Positions 34,623 to 44,093 are shown, numbered from the stretch's first letter. The stretch: 64,000 nucleotides of DNA from Pseudosulfitobacter pseudonitzschiae (GCF_002222635.1 NZ_CP022415.1:744001-808000); one strand, 5' to 3'. The notes: generated by a model not told the origin, from the letters alone. Numbers and translations: made by a program.

Positions 34623-35525
34623 TCACCCCCCGGGCAACGTGAAGGGCGCGATGCTCTGTTGTACGAAATCCTGCATCTGCTCCCGGACCTCCGCCGCGGG
34701 GTGATCCCTGGACGAGATCATCACGGTCTCGTGCAAGATAAGCGGTGCAAAGGGACGCCAGATCACCCCGTCCGCCAACTCTGCCTTGGCATTGATCGGG
34801 TCAATGATCGCGAGGCCGCCGCCAGCGGCTACCATGTTGCGCGCGATGGCGTAATAGTAGCTGAACGCGCGATAATGCAGCGGCAAGCCGACTTCGAACA
34901 TCATCTGGTTCAACTGGCGGTCCAACGCATGGTCGCCGTTAATTCCGATCAGCTCGCGGTCGGCCAGGCAAACGGGCGTGATGACATCGCGGCTGGCCAG
35001 TTCGTCGTCCTGGCGCATGATACATACGCATTCCATCGCGAAAATTGAGGCCTTCAGCCCGGCGACCGGAACAGGAGAGTCGATCAGGCCGATATCGATC
35101 TGGCCGCTGGCCGTCCAATCCGCGATCTGCCGCGAGGAATGAACCCGCAGTTCGATCGGTGTGCCAGGGTGCAGACTCTGGAACTCGGTGATGACGCGCG
35201 GCAGGAAATTCATCGACAAGGCACCATTGGTCGCAAGGCTGAGACCCCGGGCAGATCCGCGCCGGATCTCGTCGGCGCGCTTTTCGACCCGGCCAAGCGC
35301 CATCAACCCCTGCGTGACCTCGCCGCGCAATTGCAGCGCCTCGCCCGTCGGGGCGAAAAATCCGCGCTTGCGGTGAAAGAGGCGAAAACCAAGTTCCTCT
35401 TCCAGGTTGCCGAGCGCGATGCTGACGGCAGGCTGGGTCAGGTTCAGGCGCAGTGCGGCATTGCTGATCGATCCGGTTTCGAACACCGCATTGAAGACTT
35501 CGAGATGTCGCAGCTTGAGTACCAT
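34623..35525 (-). CDS. LysR-family transcriptional regulator
   Basis: A 300-residue LysR protein: helix-turn-helix residues about 3-62 (LRHLEVFNAVFETGSISNAA then LNLTQPAVSIALGNLEEELG) and a substrate-binding effector domain. ATG 35525 gives the standard N-terminus, so I preferred it to 35576. It is divergent from an eight-gene catabolic operon beginning with a DAO-type oxidase and probably controls it. The effector is likely the operon's substrate. Confidence 0.93.
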   Translation of the reverse strand: MVLKLRHLEVFNAVFETGSISNAALRLNLTQPAVSIALGNLEEELGFRLFHRKRGFFAPTGEALQLRGEVTQGLMALGRVEKRADEIRRGSARGLSLATNGALSMNFLPRVITEFQSLHPGTPIELRVHSSRQIADWTASGQIDIGLIDSPVPVAGLKASIFAMECVCIMRQDDELASRDVITPVCLADRELIGINGDHALDRQLNQMMFEVGLPLHYRAFSYYYAIARNMVAAGGGLAIIDPINAKAELADGVIWRPFAPLILHETVMISSRDHPAAEVREQMQDFVQQSIAPFTLPGG

Positions 35526-35544
35526 CGGTGGGATGCCTCTGATT

Positions 35545-35566
35545 GTATAAGTAAATCGAAATATAC
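35545..35566. promoter_or_regulatory. Candidate LysR binding site
   Basis: GTATA at 35545-35549 and TATAC at 35562-35566 form an AT-rich partial dyad in the 122-bp gap between the divergent LysR and oxidase genes. The size and position suit a LysR activation site, but the symmetry is modest. Confidence 0.35.
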
Positions 35567-35647
35567 TATTACACACATTAAATTGCTAAATCCAGGACCG
35601 CCTCCTACTCTCGACAACAGTCTGGGTTCAACGGGAGTACGAACCAC

Positions 35648-37024
35648 ATGAACAGGGGTGGACGAAATGCTGCAGACCGCGATCCGGGTCTGTGGACGTC
35701 GGATTGGTCGAACACGTCCTATTGGCTGGACGGGTTGTCGCCGCCCGACGTGCCGCAGGTCGACCTGCCGCCAACCGTGGATGTCTTGATTGTCGGCTCC
35801 GGTTACACCGGCCTCAACGCGGCGATAGAAACCGCGCGCGGCGGGCGCAGCACTTTGGTGGTAGAGGCCGAGACTCCCGGTTGGGGATGCAGTTCGCGGA
35901 ACGGTGGACAGGTTGGGACGGGCATCAAGCCTTCCCTTGCCAAGCTGACATCCCGCCATGGCGCGGACAGGGCAAAGGCCATTCGCGCGGAGGGAGACGC
36001 GGCGCTCCAGTGGATCGAGGATCGTATTGTTGCCGAAAACATAAGCTGTGATTTCCAGCGTTCCGGGCGGATCCACGCGGCGCATACGCCGGAAGCCTAC
36101 GAGGTCCTGGCCCGCGAGGCCGACCTGCTGCGGCGCACCGAAAACACCGATGTCGGGATGATTTCCCGCGCGGAACAGCGGGTCGAGCTGGGGACGGACA
36201 CCTACCACGGCGCCGCAGTTTTTGCGGCACATGGCGCGCTCGACCCGGCGCTCTACATGCGGGGCTTGCTGCAAACAGCGCTGAATGCAGGGGCGGAGGT
36301 CCTGGCGCAGACCCGGGTGCTCGACATTGTGTCCGGTCCGCAGGGGCACGAAGTGCGTACATCGAGAGGCGTGGTGCGGGCCCGGGAGGTGATCGTCGCG
36401 ACCAACGGCTATACTGTCGGTGCGACCCCCTGGCACCAGCGCCGGGTCATTCCGATCGGCAGTTACATCATCGCGACCGAACCGCTGGACCCTGATCTGG
36501 TCGATCGTCTGTTCCCCACGGGCCGGGTCGTGACCGACACCTGCAAGGTCATCTATTACTATCGCACGTCACCCGACCGCAGACGCGTGCTGTTCGGCGG
36601 GCGTGTGTCCGCCGGCGAAACCGACCCGGCGGTCAGCGGCCCCCGGCTGCACAAGGCGATGTGCCAGATTTTCCCTGAATTGCGCGCGACCCGGATCAGC
36701 CACAGCTGGAGCGGCACCGTCGCCTATACCTTTGACGAACTGGCCCACACCGGCACGCATGACGGCGTGCATTACGCGATGGGATACTGCGGGTCGGGTG
36801 TTGCGATGTCGTCCTATCTTGGCATGCGCATGGGTCAGAAGGTGCTGGGATTGGCCGAGGGTCGCACCGCCTTTGACGATCTGTCCTTTCCGACACGGCC
36901 CTTTTACACGGGACGGCCCTGGTTCCTGCCTGCTGCCGTCGCCTGGTATCGCTGGCGGGACGGCCAGCAACGCAAACGGGCAGGGCAGGGCGCCCGGGAT
37001 CGGGCGGAACCGGCACACGGATAA
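35648..37024 (+). CDS. FAD-dependent oxidoreductase, DAO/PuuB-like
   Basis: A 458-residue flavoprotein of the D-amino-acid-oxidase fold. The dinucleotide site is DVLIVGSGYTGLNAAIETA (residues about 44-62) and the second FAD motif is CSSRNGGQVGTG, very like gamma-glutamylputrescine oxidase and related amine oxidases. The C-terminus has YAMGYCGSGVAMSSYLG, also typical of that group. The usual chemistry is oxidation of a secondary or primary amine to imine with O2 or a quinone. It heads an operon with a polyamine-type ABC importer, which supports an amine or betaine-like substrate. Confidence 0.88.
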   Translation: MNRGGRNAADRDPGLWTSDWSNTSYWLDGLSPPDVPQVDLPPTVDVLIVGSGYTGLNAAIETARGGRSTLVVEAETPGWGCSSRNGGQVGTGIKPSLAKLTSRHGADRAKAIRAEGDAALQWIEDRIVAENISCDFQRSGRIHAAHTPEAYEVLAREADLLRRTENTDVGMISRAEQRVELGTDTYHGAAVFAAHGALDPALYMRGLLQTALNAGAEVLAQTRVLDIVSGPQGHEVRTSRGVVRAREVIVATNGYTVGATPWHQRRVIPIGSYIIATEPLDPDLVDRLFPTGRVVTDTCKVIYYYRTSPDRRRVLFGGRVSAGETDPAVSGPRLHKAMCQIFPELRATRISHSWSGTVAYTFDELAHTGTHDGVHYAMGYCGSGVAMSSYLGMRMGQKVLGLAEGRTAFDDLSFPTRPFYTGRPWFLPAAVAWYRWRDGQQRKRAGQGARDRAEPAHG

Positions 37025-37073
37025 TCAACAGGTCACCGGAAAACCGGACCACCAACCAACAGAGGAGTAAGAC

Positions 37074-38114
37074 ATGAACCACAAGATTGCACTTACAGTC
37101 GCCGCAAGCCTATTGGCCACAACGGCGCTGGCACAGGATAAATCGCTGACCGTCGCCAGCTGGGGCGGGTCCTATCAGGATGCACAGAGCAAAGCGCTCT
37201 TTGAGCCATATGAGGCCGCGACCGGCGTCACCGTGAAACAGGAATCTTACGGCGGGATGTCCGATGTCCGTTTGCAGGTCACATCGGGACAGGTCACGCT
37301 TGATGTCGTGGCCAGCGGATCGGGATCGGCGGCGCGCGCCGGTGCGGAAGGTCTGCTGGAACCGCTCGATTACGACGTGATCGACGTCAGCCGCTTTCCT
37401 GATTCCTTTTACAGCGAATATTGCGTCGGCGGCGATGTCTTTTCGGTCGTGCCCGCCTACAGCACCGAGACCTATGGCGACAACGGACCCCGTGGTTGGG
37501 TCGATTTTTTTGACACCGAGAAGTTCCCCGGCTCGCGCGGCTATCGTGGCACGGTTGCAGGCGCACTTGAGCCTGCGATGATGGCGCTGGGTGTCGCCCC
37601 CGAGGACGTTTATGCCGAGTTGGACAGCGAAGAAGGTATTGAGCGCGCGCTGGACAAGATCCGCGAGTTGAAGCCGAACATCGCGGTCTTCTGGACCTCG
37701 GGCGCGCAGCATGCGCAGCTGATGAAGGACGGCGAAGTCGACATGACCACCGGCTGGAACGGCCGCTTTGACAATGCCGCCGCAGATGGCGCCGCAGTTT
37801 CTTATAACTTCGACCAGGGGTTGCTTGACTACGATTGCTTCGCGATCCCGAAGGGTGCGCCGAACAAGGACCTGGCGATGGCGTTCATCGCCGAGATTTC
37901 GAAGCCCGAATACCAGGACGATCTGCCCAAGTTCATCACCTACGGACCGACCAATGGCGCGGCTTACGAGACCGGCGAAATTACAGAAGAAGTGGCCGCC
38001 AGCCTCCCTTCCTCGCCCGCGAACATGGCGGTGCAACTCCCGATCTCGCTGGAATGGTACGCCAAATGGGAACCCATCGCGGCGGAAATGTACCAGGAAA
38101 TGCTGACCGAATAG
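37074..38114 (+). CDS. ABC transporter periplasmic binding protein, PotD/PotF type
   Basis: A 346-residue secreted binding protein with a signal (KIALTVAASLLATTALAQ) and the polyamine-type fold: LTVASWGGSYQDAQSKALFEPYEAATG at the start, PAYSTETYGDNGPRGWVDFF in the middle, and a hinge with VFWTSGAQHAQLMKDGEVDM. GIx-type spermidine/putrescine proteins use acidic and aromatic residues; here only family-level assignment is possible. An AGAGGAG ribosome binding site precedes ATG 37074. A GC-rich hairpin after the stop probably lets this gene be expressed above the rest. Confidence 0.9.
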   Translation: MNHKIALTVAASLLATTALAQDKSLTVASWGGSYQDAQSKALFEPYEAATGVTVKQESYGGMSDVRLQVTSGQVTLDVVASGSGSAARAGAEGLLEPLDYDVIDVSRFPDSFYSEYCVGGDVFSVVPAYSTETYGDNGPRGWVDFFDTEKFPGSRGYRGTVAGALEPAMMALGVAPEDVYAELDSEEGIERALDKIRELKPNIAVFWTSGAQHAQLMKDGEVDMTTGWNGRFDNAAADGAAVSYNFDQGLLDYDCFAIPKGAPNKDLAMAFIAEISKPEYQDDLPKFITYGPTNGAAYETGEITEEVAASLPSSPANMAVQLPISLEWYAKWEPIAAEMYQEMLTE

Positions 38115-38132
38115 GTCCATGCCGCCATCGGG

Positions 38133-38150
38133 GGCCGGCATCAACCGGCC
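38133..38150 (+). other. Intercistronic hairpin after the binding-protein gene
   Basis: GGCCGG at 38133-38138 pairs with CCGGCC at 38145-38150 around CATCAA, 19 bases after the binding-protein stop. No T run follows. Such hairpins often stabilise the upstream message of an ABC importer operon. Confidence 0.5.
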
Positions 38151-38181
38151 TCCGGACATCTACCGTTGAGGGAGTAAAAAA

Positions 38182-39267
38182 TTGACAGCGAAAACCGGCG
38201 CCTTGCCGATCACCGTGCGCGACGTCACCAAGACCTATGGCCCGGTCCACGCGTTGGATGGCGTGTCGCTGAATGTGAAGAGCGGCGAATTCCTCACCCT
38301 TCTGGGCCCGTCGGGGTCGGGCAAGACGACATTGCTCATGGTTCTGGCGGGTTTCACGCGCCCGGATCGCGGCAGCCTCAAGTTCGGCGAGGACGAGATG
38401 ATCCGCACCCCGCCCCACCTGCGCGGTGTGGGCATGGTGTTCCAGAACTACGCGCTGTTTCCGCATATGAGTGTGGCAGGCAATGTCGGCTATCCGCTGA
38501 AACTGCGCAACGTGCCCAAGGCAGAGGCCGAAGACCGGATCAACAGGGCGCTGGAGCTCGTGCAGCTTGGCGGGTACGGGGATCGTGGGATTGACCAGCT
38601 TTCGGGGGGCCAGAAACAGCGGGTTGCCCTGGCACGGTCCATCGTGTTCGAACCCCGCATCCTGCTGATGGACGAACCGCTTAGCGCGCTGGACAAGAAG
38701 CTGCGCGACCGGATGCAGATCGAGTTGCGGCATTTGCATGAACAATTGGGAATGACGACCGTCTACGTCACGCACGACCAGCGCGAGGCGCTGACGATGT
38801 CGGACAGGATTGCGGTGGTGAACCACGGCCGCATCATGCAGCTTGCCGACCCCCAGCAATTGTACGACCGGCCCGCAAACAAATTTGTCGCCGATTTCAT
38901 CGGGGATTCGTCCTTCCTGCCCGTGACGCGCGATGGTGCAGGCATCAGCTTTGTCGGTGCTACGCTGCAGATGGAGGGTGCGGTGCCTGACGGGAACGAC
39001 CTGCTGCTGATGGTGCGGCCGGAACGGGTCCGGCTGCTGACCGGCGAATTGCCCGCCGATACGAACATCTTCGACGCCAAGGTGACCGAGCTGGTCTATC
39101 AGGGCGAAAGCTACCTGCTGTATGCGCGCCTGCCGGACGGCAGCGAAATCGCCGTGCGCGGCGCGATCCGCGAAGGGACCTTCGGCAAGCTACCGCAGGT
39201 GGGAGACGCGGTGAAACTGGGGCTGCACAAGGCTGATACGGTCGTTATCGTGGATGGGGACAGGTAG
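38182..39267 (+). CDS. ABC transporter ATP-binding protein, PotA type
   Basis: A 361-residue importer ATPase. Walker A GPSGSGKTT (near residue 43), Q-loop GMVFQNYALFPH, signature QLSGGQKQRVALARS (near 140), Walker B ILLMDEPLSALD and the switch His in YVTHDQREALT are all present, followed by a C-terminal TOBE domain (about 290-355). The gene begins with TTG at 38182, set by GAGGGAG upstream; there is no ATG nearby in frame. It ends directly before the first permease gene. Confidence 0.93.
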   Translation: MTAKTGALPITVRDVTKTYGPVHALDGVSLNVKSGEFLTLLGPSGSGKTTLLMVLAGFTRPDRGSLKFGEDEMIRTPPHLRGVGMVFQNYALFPHMSVAGNVGYPLKLRNVPKAEAEDRINRALELVQLGGYGDRGIDQLSGGQKQRVALARSIVFEPRILLMDEPLSALDKKLRDRMQIELRHLHEQLGMTTVYVTHDQREALTMSDRIAVVNHGRIMQLADPQQLYDRPANKFVADFIGDSSFLPVTRDGAGISFVGATLQMEGAVPDGNDLLLMVRPERVRLLTGELPADTNIFDAKVTELVYQGESYLLYARLPDGSEIAVRGAIREGTFGKLPQVGDAVKLGLHKADTVVIVDGDR

Positions 39268-40152
39268 ATGGCCGTGACCGACCTTCATGCGGCGGGCCTG
39301 CGTCGAGACGAACGAGTGGAGCGGTGGAAACTGTTCGGCCTCGCATCTCCCGCAATTCTTCTGGTGCTGGTCATCCTGGTGATCCCGGTGGGCTGGCTGT
39401 TCTATGTGTCTTTCGTCGGTGCCGATGGGAACTTCTCGCTCGAGAATTACGAGCGGATGGTGTCGCGCAAATCCTACCTGCGGATCTTCGTGACCACCTT
39501 TCAGGTCAGCATCCTGACCACGGCGCTGTGCATCGTCATCGGCTATCCGCTGGCCTATTTCATCTCGCAGCTGCCGACACGCTGGGCCAACCTGTGCCTG
39601 GTGACGGTGCTGCTGCCCTTCTGGACCTCGCTTCTGGTGCGCACCTACGCGTGGCTGGTCCTGTTGCAGAAACAGGGGCTGGTGAACCAATGGGCCATCA
39701 GTCTCGGCCTTTGGGACGAACCGCTCAAGTTCGTGCACAACATGACCGGTACGCTGATCGGCATGGTACACATCATGCTGCCTTTCCTGATCCTGCCCGT
39801 CTACGGCGCGATGCGTGCGATCGACAAGGATTACCTCAAGGCCGCGTCGAACCTTGGCGCCAGCCCGCGCCGCGCCTTCTGGACGGTCTTTTTCCCGCTG
39901 TCCACGCCAGGTCTGTTCGCGGGGTCGCTGATGGTCTTCGTGCTGTGCCTGGGCTTTTTCGTCACCCCCGCGGTCCTGGGCGGCGGGCGCGTCATCATGG
40001 TGTCGATGAAGATCGTCTCCAATATAGAGCTTTTCGTGAACTGGGGGGCTGCCAGCTCGCTCGGCGTCGTGCTGCTGGTGCTGACCGTCATCATCCTGTG
40101 GATCGCGTCGCGGTTCACGCGGCTTGAACAGATGGCGGGGGGAGGTCACTGA
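39268..40152 (+). CDS. ABC transporter permease, PotB type
   Basis: A 294-residue inner-membrane permease with six helices. The EAA loop reads YLKAASNLGASPRRAFWTVFFPLSTPGL near residue 190, the site that meets the ATPase. Its ATG follows the stop of the ATPase gene without a gap, and its own stop overlaps the next permease (TGATG). It is one half of the importer channel. Confidence 0.93.
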   Translation: MAVTDLHAAGLRRDERVERWKLFGLASPAILLVLVILVIPVGWLFYVSFVGADGNFSLENYERMVSRKSYLRIFVTTFQVSILTTALCIVIGYPLAYFISQLPTRWANLCLVTVLLPFWTSLLVRTYAWLVLLQKQGLVNQWAISLGLWDEPLKFVHNMTGTLIGMVHIMLPFLILPVYGAMRAIDKDYLKAASNLGASPRRAFWTVFFPLSTPGLFAGSLMVFVLCLGFFVTPAVLGGGRVIMVSMKIVSNIELFVNWGAASSLGVVLLVLTVIILWIASRFTRLEQMAGGGH

Positions 40153-40970
40153 TGCTGAACTGGCTTAAATCCCCGGCGTCCGAAACCCAGGTGACGCATG
40201 GCCAACGCCTCTGGCTCTACCTCTTTGCCGCGGTCATCATGATGCTGCTGGTCCTGCCGACTCTGATTGTGATCCCGATGTCCTTCTCGGACTCGCAATA
40301 TCTCGAATTCCCGCCCGAAACCTGGTCGCTGCGCTGGTACAGGAATTATTTCGGATCGGCCGAGTGGATGCAGGCGACGGAGACATCGCTCAAAACGGCG
40401 GTGCTGACCATGCTGGTCGCGACACCCATAGGGGTGCTGGCCGCCTATGCGCTGCATGCCTCAAAGCTTCCCTATATCCGCGCCGCCTTTGTCTTGCTGA
40501 TCACGCCGATGATGGTGCCGGTGGTGCTGATCGCGGTGGGTGCATTCTATGCCTATGTGAAGCTTCAGATCCTCTATACGATCACCGGGCTGGTGCTGGC
40601 GCATTCACTGCTGGCGATTCCGCTGGTGGTCATTGTGACGGGGTCTGGCCTGCAGGGTTTCGACATGAACCTCGAACAGGCCGCCCGGTCCCTTGGTGCG
40701 CCGCGCTGGCGCGCCTTTCTGACGATCACGCTGCCGCAGATCCGCTTTGCGGTGGTGACGTCGATGCTGCTGTCGTTTCTCGCGTCCTTCGACGAGGTGG
40801 TGATCGCCATGTTCATCTCGGGCGGCGACAATCCGACCCTGACGCGCAATATGTTCAATGCCCTGCGCGACCAGATCGACCCCACAATTGCCGCGATCTC
40901 GACGATCATGATCCTGATCACGACCCTCATGATGGTGCTCGTGGCGATATTCGGGCGGGGCAAAACCTGA
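40152..40970 (+). CDS. ABC transporter permease, PotC type
   Basis: A 272-residue permease with six helices and the EAA loop LEQAARSLGAPRWRAFLTITLPQIRFAV near residue 175, followed by SFLASFDEVVIAMFISG, a PotC hallmark. It completes the importer and is five bases from the next gene, a GMC oxidoreductase. Confidence 0.93.
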   Translation: MLNWLKSPASETQVTHGQRLWLYLFAAVIMMLLVLPTLIVIPMSFSDSQYLEFPPETWSLRWYRNYFGSAEWMQATETSLKTAVLTMLVATPIGVLAAYALHASKLPYIRAAFVLLITPMMVPVVLIAVGAFYAYVKLQILYTITGLVLAHSLLAIPLVVIVTGSGLQGFDMNLEQAARSLGAPRWRAFLTITLPQIRFAVVTSMLLSFLASFDEVVIAMFISGGDNPTLTRNMFNALRDQIDPTIAAISTIMILITTLMMVLVAIFGRGKT

Positions 40971-40974
40971 CATC

Positions 40975-42576
40975 ATGGAACGATATGATTACATCATCGT
41001 CGGTGCCGGCTCCGCCGGCGCCCCGCTCGCAACGCGGCTGGCAGAGGCGGGGCGGCGCGTGCTGCTGCTTGAGGCGGGCGGCACCGGGAAACACCCCTGG
41101 GTCAACGTCCCGCTGGGTTACGGCAAGGTGTTCCACGACGCCCGGTTCAACTGGAAATATACGACTGAACCCGAACCGGGGCTGAACGGCCGTCAGGTCT
41201 ATTGGCCGCGCGGCAAGGTTCTTGGCGGCTCCTCGGCGATCAACGCGATGGTCTGGGTCCGCGGTCATCCCGCCGATTTCGACGAATGGGGCGCGGTCGC
41301 CCCGGGTTGGAGTTGGAAGGACGTGGCCCCGGTCTTTCGCCGGATCGAACGCTGGTCGGGCGCGCATAGCCCCGAGCGCGGTCATGACGGGCCATTGTCC
41401 GTCACGGACATGAGCGCGCAGATGCACCCGCTGACCCATGCCTGCATCGCCGCTGCCGCAGAGGCGGGCATCCCCACCAACGCGGATTACAACGGCGCCG
41501 AGATGAACGGCGCGGGGTTCTACCAGATCTCGACCGCAGGTGGGCGCCGTGCGTCGACTGCGCAGGCCTACCTGCGCCGCGCCAGGCACCTGCCGAACTT
41601 CCGGGCCGAAACCGCCGCCATGGCGACGCGCATCCTGCTTGAGGGGCAACGCGCGACCGGCGTGGAATACGTGAAGAAGGGGCGCAGTGAAAAAGCCTTT
41701 GCCACCGAAGTGATCCTGTGCGGCGGGGCGCTGAATTCGCCGCAGCTTCTGATGCTATCGGGGATCGGGCCGGCCGCGCATCTGCGCAGCCATGGGATTG
41801 ATGTGGTGCTGGACGCCCCGCATGTGGGTGCGAACCTGATGGACCACCTGGGCTATGATCTGCTGTACAGGACCCGTCGGCCCAGCCTGAACCAGACCCT
41901 GCGTCCCTGGTGGGGCAAGGCCTGGGCCGGGATGCAATACGTCACGATGCAGAAGGGCCCTCTGGCGATGAGCCTCAATCAGGGCGGCGGGTTCACGCGG
42001 CTTGCCGAGGGTGCGGGCGTGCCCGACACCCAGCTCTATTTTTCGCCGCTCAGCTATTCGACCGCGCCCAAGGGCAAACGCCCGCTGATGAGCCCGGATG
42101 CCTTTCCCGCGATGCGCATGGGCTTTAACCCCTGCAAGCCCACCAGCCGGGGCAGTGTCGGTTTGGTCAGCAGCGATCCCTTCGCGTCGCCCGCCCTGCG
42201 CGGCGGCTATTTGACCAGCGCATATGACTGCGAACTGATGGTGCGCGGCGTCCGCGAGATCCGGCGCATCGCGTCCATGCCTTCGCTAGAAAACCTGATA
42301 GAGTGCGAACTCGAACCCGGACCGGGCTACCAGAGCGATGCGGATATTCTCGAATTCGTGCGCGACCGGGCTGGCACCGTCTTTCACCAGTGCGGCACCT
42401 GCCGGATGGGCACCGATGCCACAACATCTGTCGTGGACCCGCATCTGCGGGTTCACGGGATCGCCGGATTGCGCGTGGCGGATGCCGCGATTTTCCCGAC
42501 CATCCCGACGGGCAACACCAACGCCGCTGCCGTCATGGTGGGCGAGCGTGCATATGACTTGATGATGCAAGGATAA
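40975..42576 (+). CDS. GMC-family oxidoreductase (choline dehydrogenase-like)
   Basis: A 533-residue flavoprotein that oxidises alcohols. The FAD-binding GxGxxG is YIIVGAGSAGAPLATRLAEAG (residues 5-25), GMC signature 1 is GKVLGGSSAINAMVWVRG near 80, signature 2 is GALNSPQLLMLSGIGPA near 255, and the C-terminal catalytic region has FHQCGTCRMGTD and PTGNTNAAAVM. The substrate is unknown; choline is only the best-known substrate of the family. In this operon it may oxidise a hydroxyl left after deamination by the first enzyme. Confidence 0.92.
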   Translation: MERYDYIIVGAGSAGAPLATRLAEAGRRVLLLEAGGTGKHPWVNVPLGYGKVFHDARFNWKYTTEPEPGLNGRQVYWPRGKVLGGSSAINAMVWVRGHPADFDEWGAVAPGWSWKDVAPVFRRIERWSGAHSPERGHDGPLSVTDMSAQMHPLTHACIAAAAEAGIPTNADYNGAEMNGAGFYQISTAGGRRASTAQAYLRRARHLPNFRAETAAMATRILLEGQRATGVEYVKKGRSEKAFATEVILCGGALNSPQLLMLSGIGPAAHLRSHGIDVVLDAPHVGANLMDHLGYDLLYRTRRPSLNQTLRPWWGKAWAGMQYVTMQKGPLAMSLNQGGGFTRLAEGAGVPDTQLYFSPLSYSTAPKGKRPLMSPDAFPAMRMGFNPCKPTSRGSVGLVSSDPFASPALRGGYLTSAYDCELMVRGVREIRRIASMPSLENLIECELEPGPGYQSDADILEFVRDRAGTVFHQCGTCRMGTDATTSVVDPHLRVHGIAGLRVADAAIFPTIPTGNTNAAAVMVGERAYDLMMQG

Positions 42577-42582
42577 GGCAGA

Positions 42583-43692
42583 ATGAAGATCATCCGGATC
42601 GAGACCTTCGACACGAAATACGTAGGCTTTGTACGCATCACCGCCGAAGACGGCAGCATCGGCTGGGGGCAGGTGTCGACCTACAATTCCGACATCACCT
42701 GCCAGGTCCTGCACCGGCAGGTCGCACGATGGGTTCTGAACCGGGACACGCGTGATCTGGACGACTTGCTCGACCTCGTGACCGAACGCGAACACAAGTT
42801 TCCAGGGTCTTACCTGCGTCGCGCCATGGCCGGTTTCGATACCGCGATCTGGGATCTTCGGGGGCGGCAGGCGGGTAAATCCGTGGCCGAACTTCTGGGC
42901 GGGACGCCCGGCCCGATCCGCGCTTACGCCAGTTCGATGAAACGCGACATCACACCAGCGGACGAGGCGGACCGGATGAAGCGGCTGCGGGACCTGCACG
43001 GTTTCGACGCGTTCAAGGTCCGGGCAGGCGCGGAAGTGGGACGCAACCGCGATGAATGGCCCGGCCGGACCGAAGAGGTCATCACGACCATGCACCGCGA
43101 GATGGGCGACACGGCCACGCTGCTGATCGACGCCAACAGCTGTTATTCCCCCGACCGGGCCATCGAGATCGGGCGTATGCTGGAACAGAACGGCTTTAGC
43201 CATTTCGAGGAGCCCTGCCCCTATTGGGAACTGGAGCAGACCAAGCAGGTCACCGACACGCTGGACATCGACGTGACGGGTGGGGAACAGGATTGCGACC
43301 TGACGATCTGGACGCGCATGATCGACATGCGCGCCGTCGACATCGTGCAGCCCGACATTCTCTATCTCGGCGGGATCGCGCGGACCCTGCGCGTCGCCCG
43401 CATGGCTCAGGCCGCGAAGCTGCCCGTGACGCCGCATTGTGCGAACCTGTCGTTGGTTACGCTGTTCACGATGCACCTTTTGCGCGCCATTCCCAACGCG
43501 GGCAAATACCTCGAATTCTCCATCGAGGGCGCGGATTATTACCCCTGGCAGGAGGGGCTTTTCACTTCGGACCCCTACCGCATCGACGACGGGCAGGCCA
43601 TCGTGACGGACGCCCCCGGCTGGGGGATCGAAGTTTCCCCCGACTGGCTGGCCCGCGCCCACTACAGCGTATCCAGCGCCGACCAGCTTTGA
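42583..43692 (+). CDS. Enolase-superfamily enzyme (mandelate racemase/muconate-lactonizing type)
   Basis: A 369-residue barrel enzyme. The N-terminal capping domain (1-120) includes GIGWGQVSTY-like sequence. Barrel residues: FKVRAG (near 143-148, an Lys in the strand-2 acid-base position but Arg in place of the second Lys), metal ligands in LIDANS (near 182-187), HFEEPCPY (near 208) and GGEQD (near 235), and a possible acid-base His in TPHCANLS (near 285). Such enzymes dehydrate or racemise carboxylates through an enolate. The operon's acid intermediate is the likely substrate. Subgroup cannot be set by eye. Confidence 0.9.
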   Translation: MKIIRIETFDTKYVGFVRITAEDGSIGWGQVSTYNSDITCQVLHRQVARWVLNRDTRDLDDLLDLVTEREHKFPGSYLRRAMAGFDTAIWDLRGRQAGKSVAELLGGTPGPIRAYASSMKRDITPADEADRMKRLRDLHGFDAFKVRAGAEVGRNRDEWPGRTEEVITTMHREMGDTATLLIDANSCYSPDRAIEIGRMLEQNGFSHFEEPCPYWELEQTKQVTDTLDIDVTGGEQDCDLTIWTRMIDMRAVDIVQPDILYLGGIARTLRVARMAQAAKLPVTPHCANLSLVTLFTMHLLRAIPNAGKYLEFSIEGADYYPWQEGLFTSDPYRIDDGQAIVTDAPGWGIEVSPDWLARAHYSVSSADQL

Positions 43693-43706
43693 CCGATAAA
43701 GGAACC

Positions 43707-44066
43707 ATGACGATGATCGACCTCAAGAGTTTTTCCGACCTTTCCGCGGTTGAGGTGGGCAACTTCGCCCCGAAACCGACCACGCTGACTCCGGGCCAGA
43801 CCGAAGCGGCCGTCAATCTGTGGGCATCGCAGGACGGGCAGACCAACATCGGCGTCTGGGAATGCACGCCGGGCCGGTTCACCGCCGACCGCACGGCAGC
43901 AGGTGAATATTGCCATATCATCGCCGGCCGCGCGACCGTGCGAAACCAGGACGGCTCGAACCCCCGCGAGATCGGTCCCGGCGACCTGCTGATCCTGCCG
44001 AAAGGCTGGAAGGGCGAATGGACCATCCACGAACACATGCGCAAGCTCTACGTCATCGGTGGTTGA
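43707..44066 (+). CDS. Cupin domain protein (DUF861-like)
   Basis: A 119-residue single cupin. The GVWECTPGRFTADRTAAGEYCHIIAG strand pair and GPGDLLILPKGWKGEWTIHEHMRKLYVI end are characteristic of the (S)-ureidoglycine-aminohydrolase/EutQ-like cupin_3 group. The first metal motif is degenerate. Starts with ATG 43707 behind AAAGGA. Last gene of the operon; such cupins often act on, or bind, an intermediate of the pathway. Confidence 0.88.
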   Translation: MTMIDLKSFSDLSAVEVGNFAPKPTTLTPGQTEAAVNLWASQDGQTNIGVWECTPGRFTADRTAAGEYCHIIAGRATVRNQDGSNPREIGPGDLLILPKGWKGEWTIHEHMRKLYVIGG

Positions 44067-44093
44067 CCGCGTCCAACCGTGATCCGCATTGAT

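Noticed and set aside
37110-40149. Long minus-strand frames opposite the ABC importer genes
   Set aside because: They lie antisense to complete, motif-bearing transporter genes and lack recognisable domains.
42286-43662. 458-codon frame antisense to the GMC and enolase-type genes
   Set aside because: Opposite two clear enzymes; no domain and no ribosome binding site.
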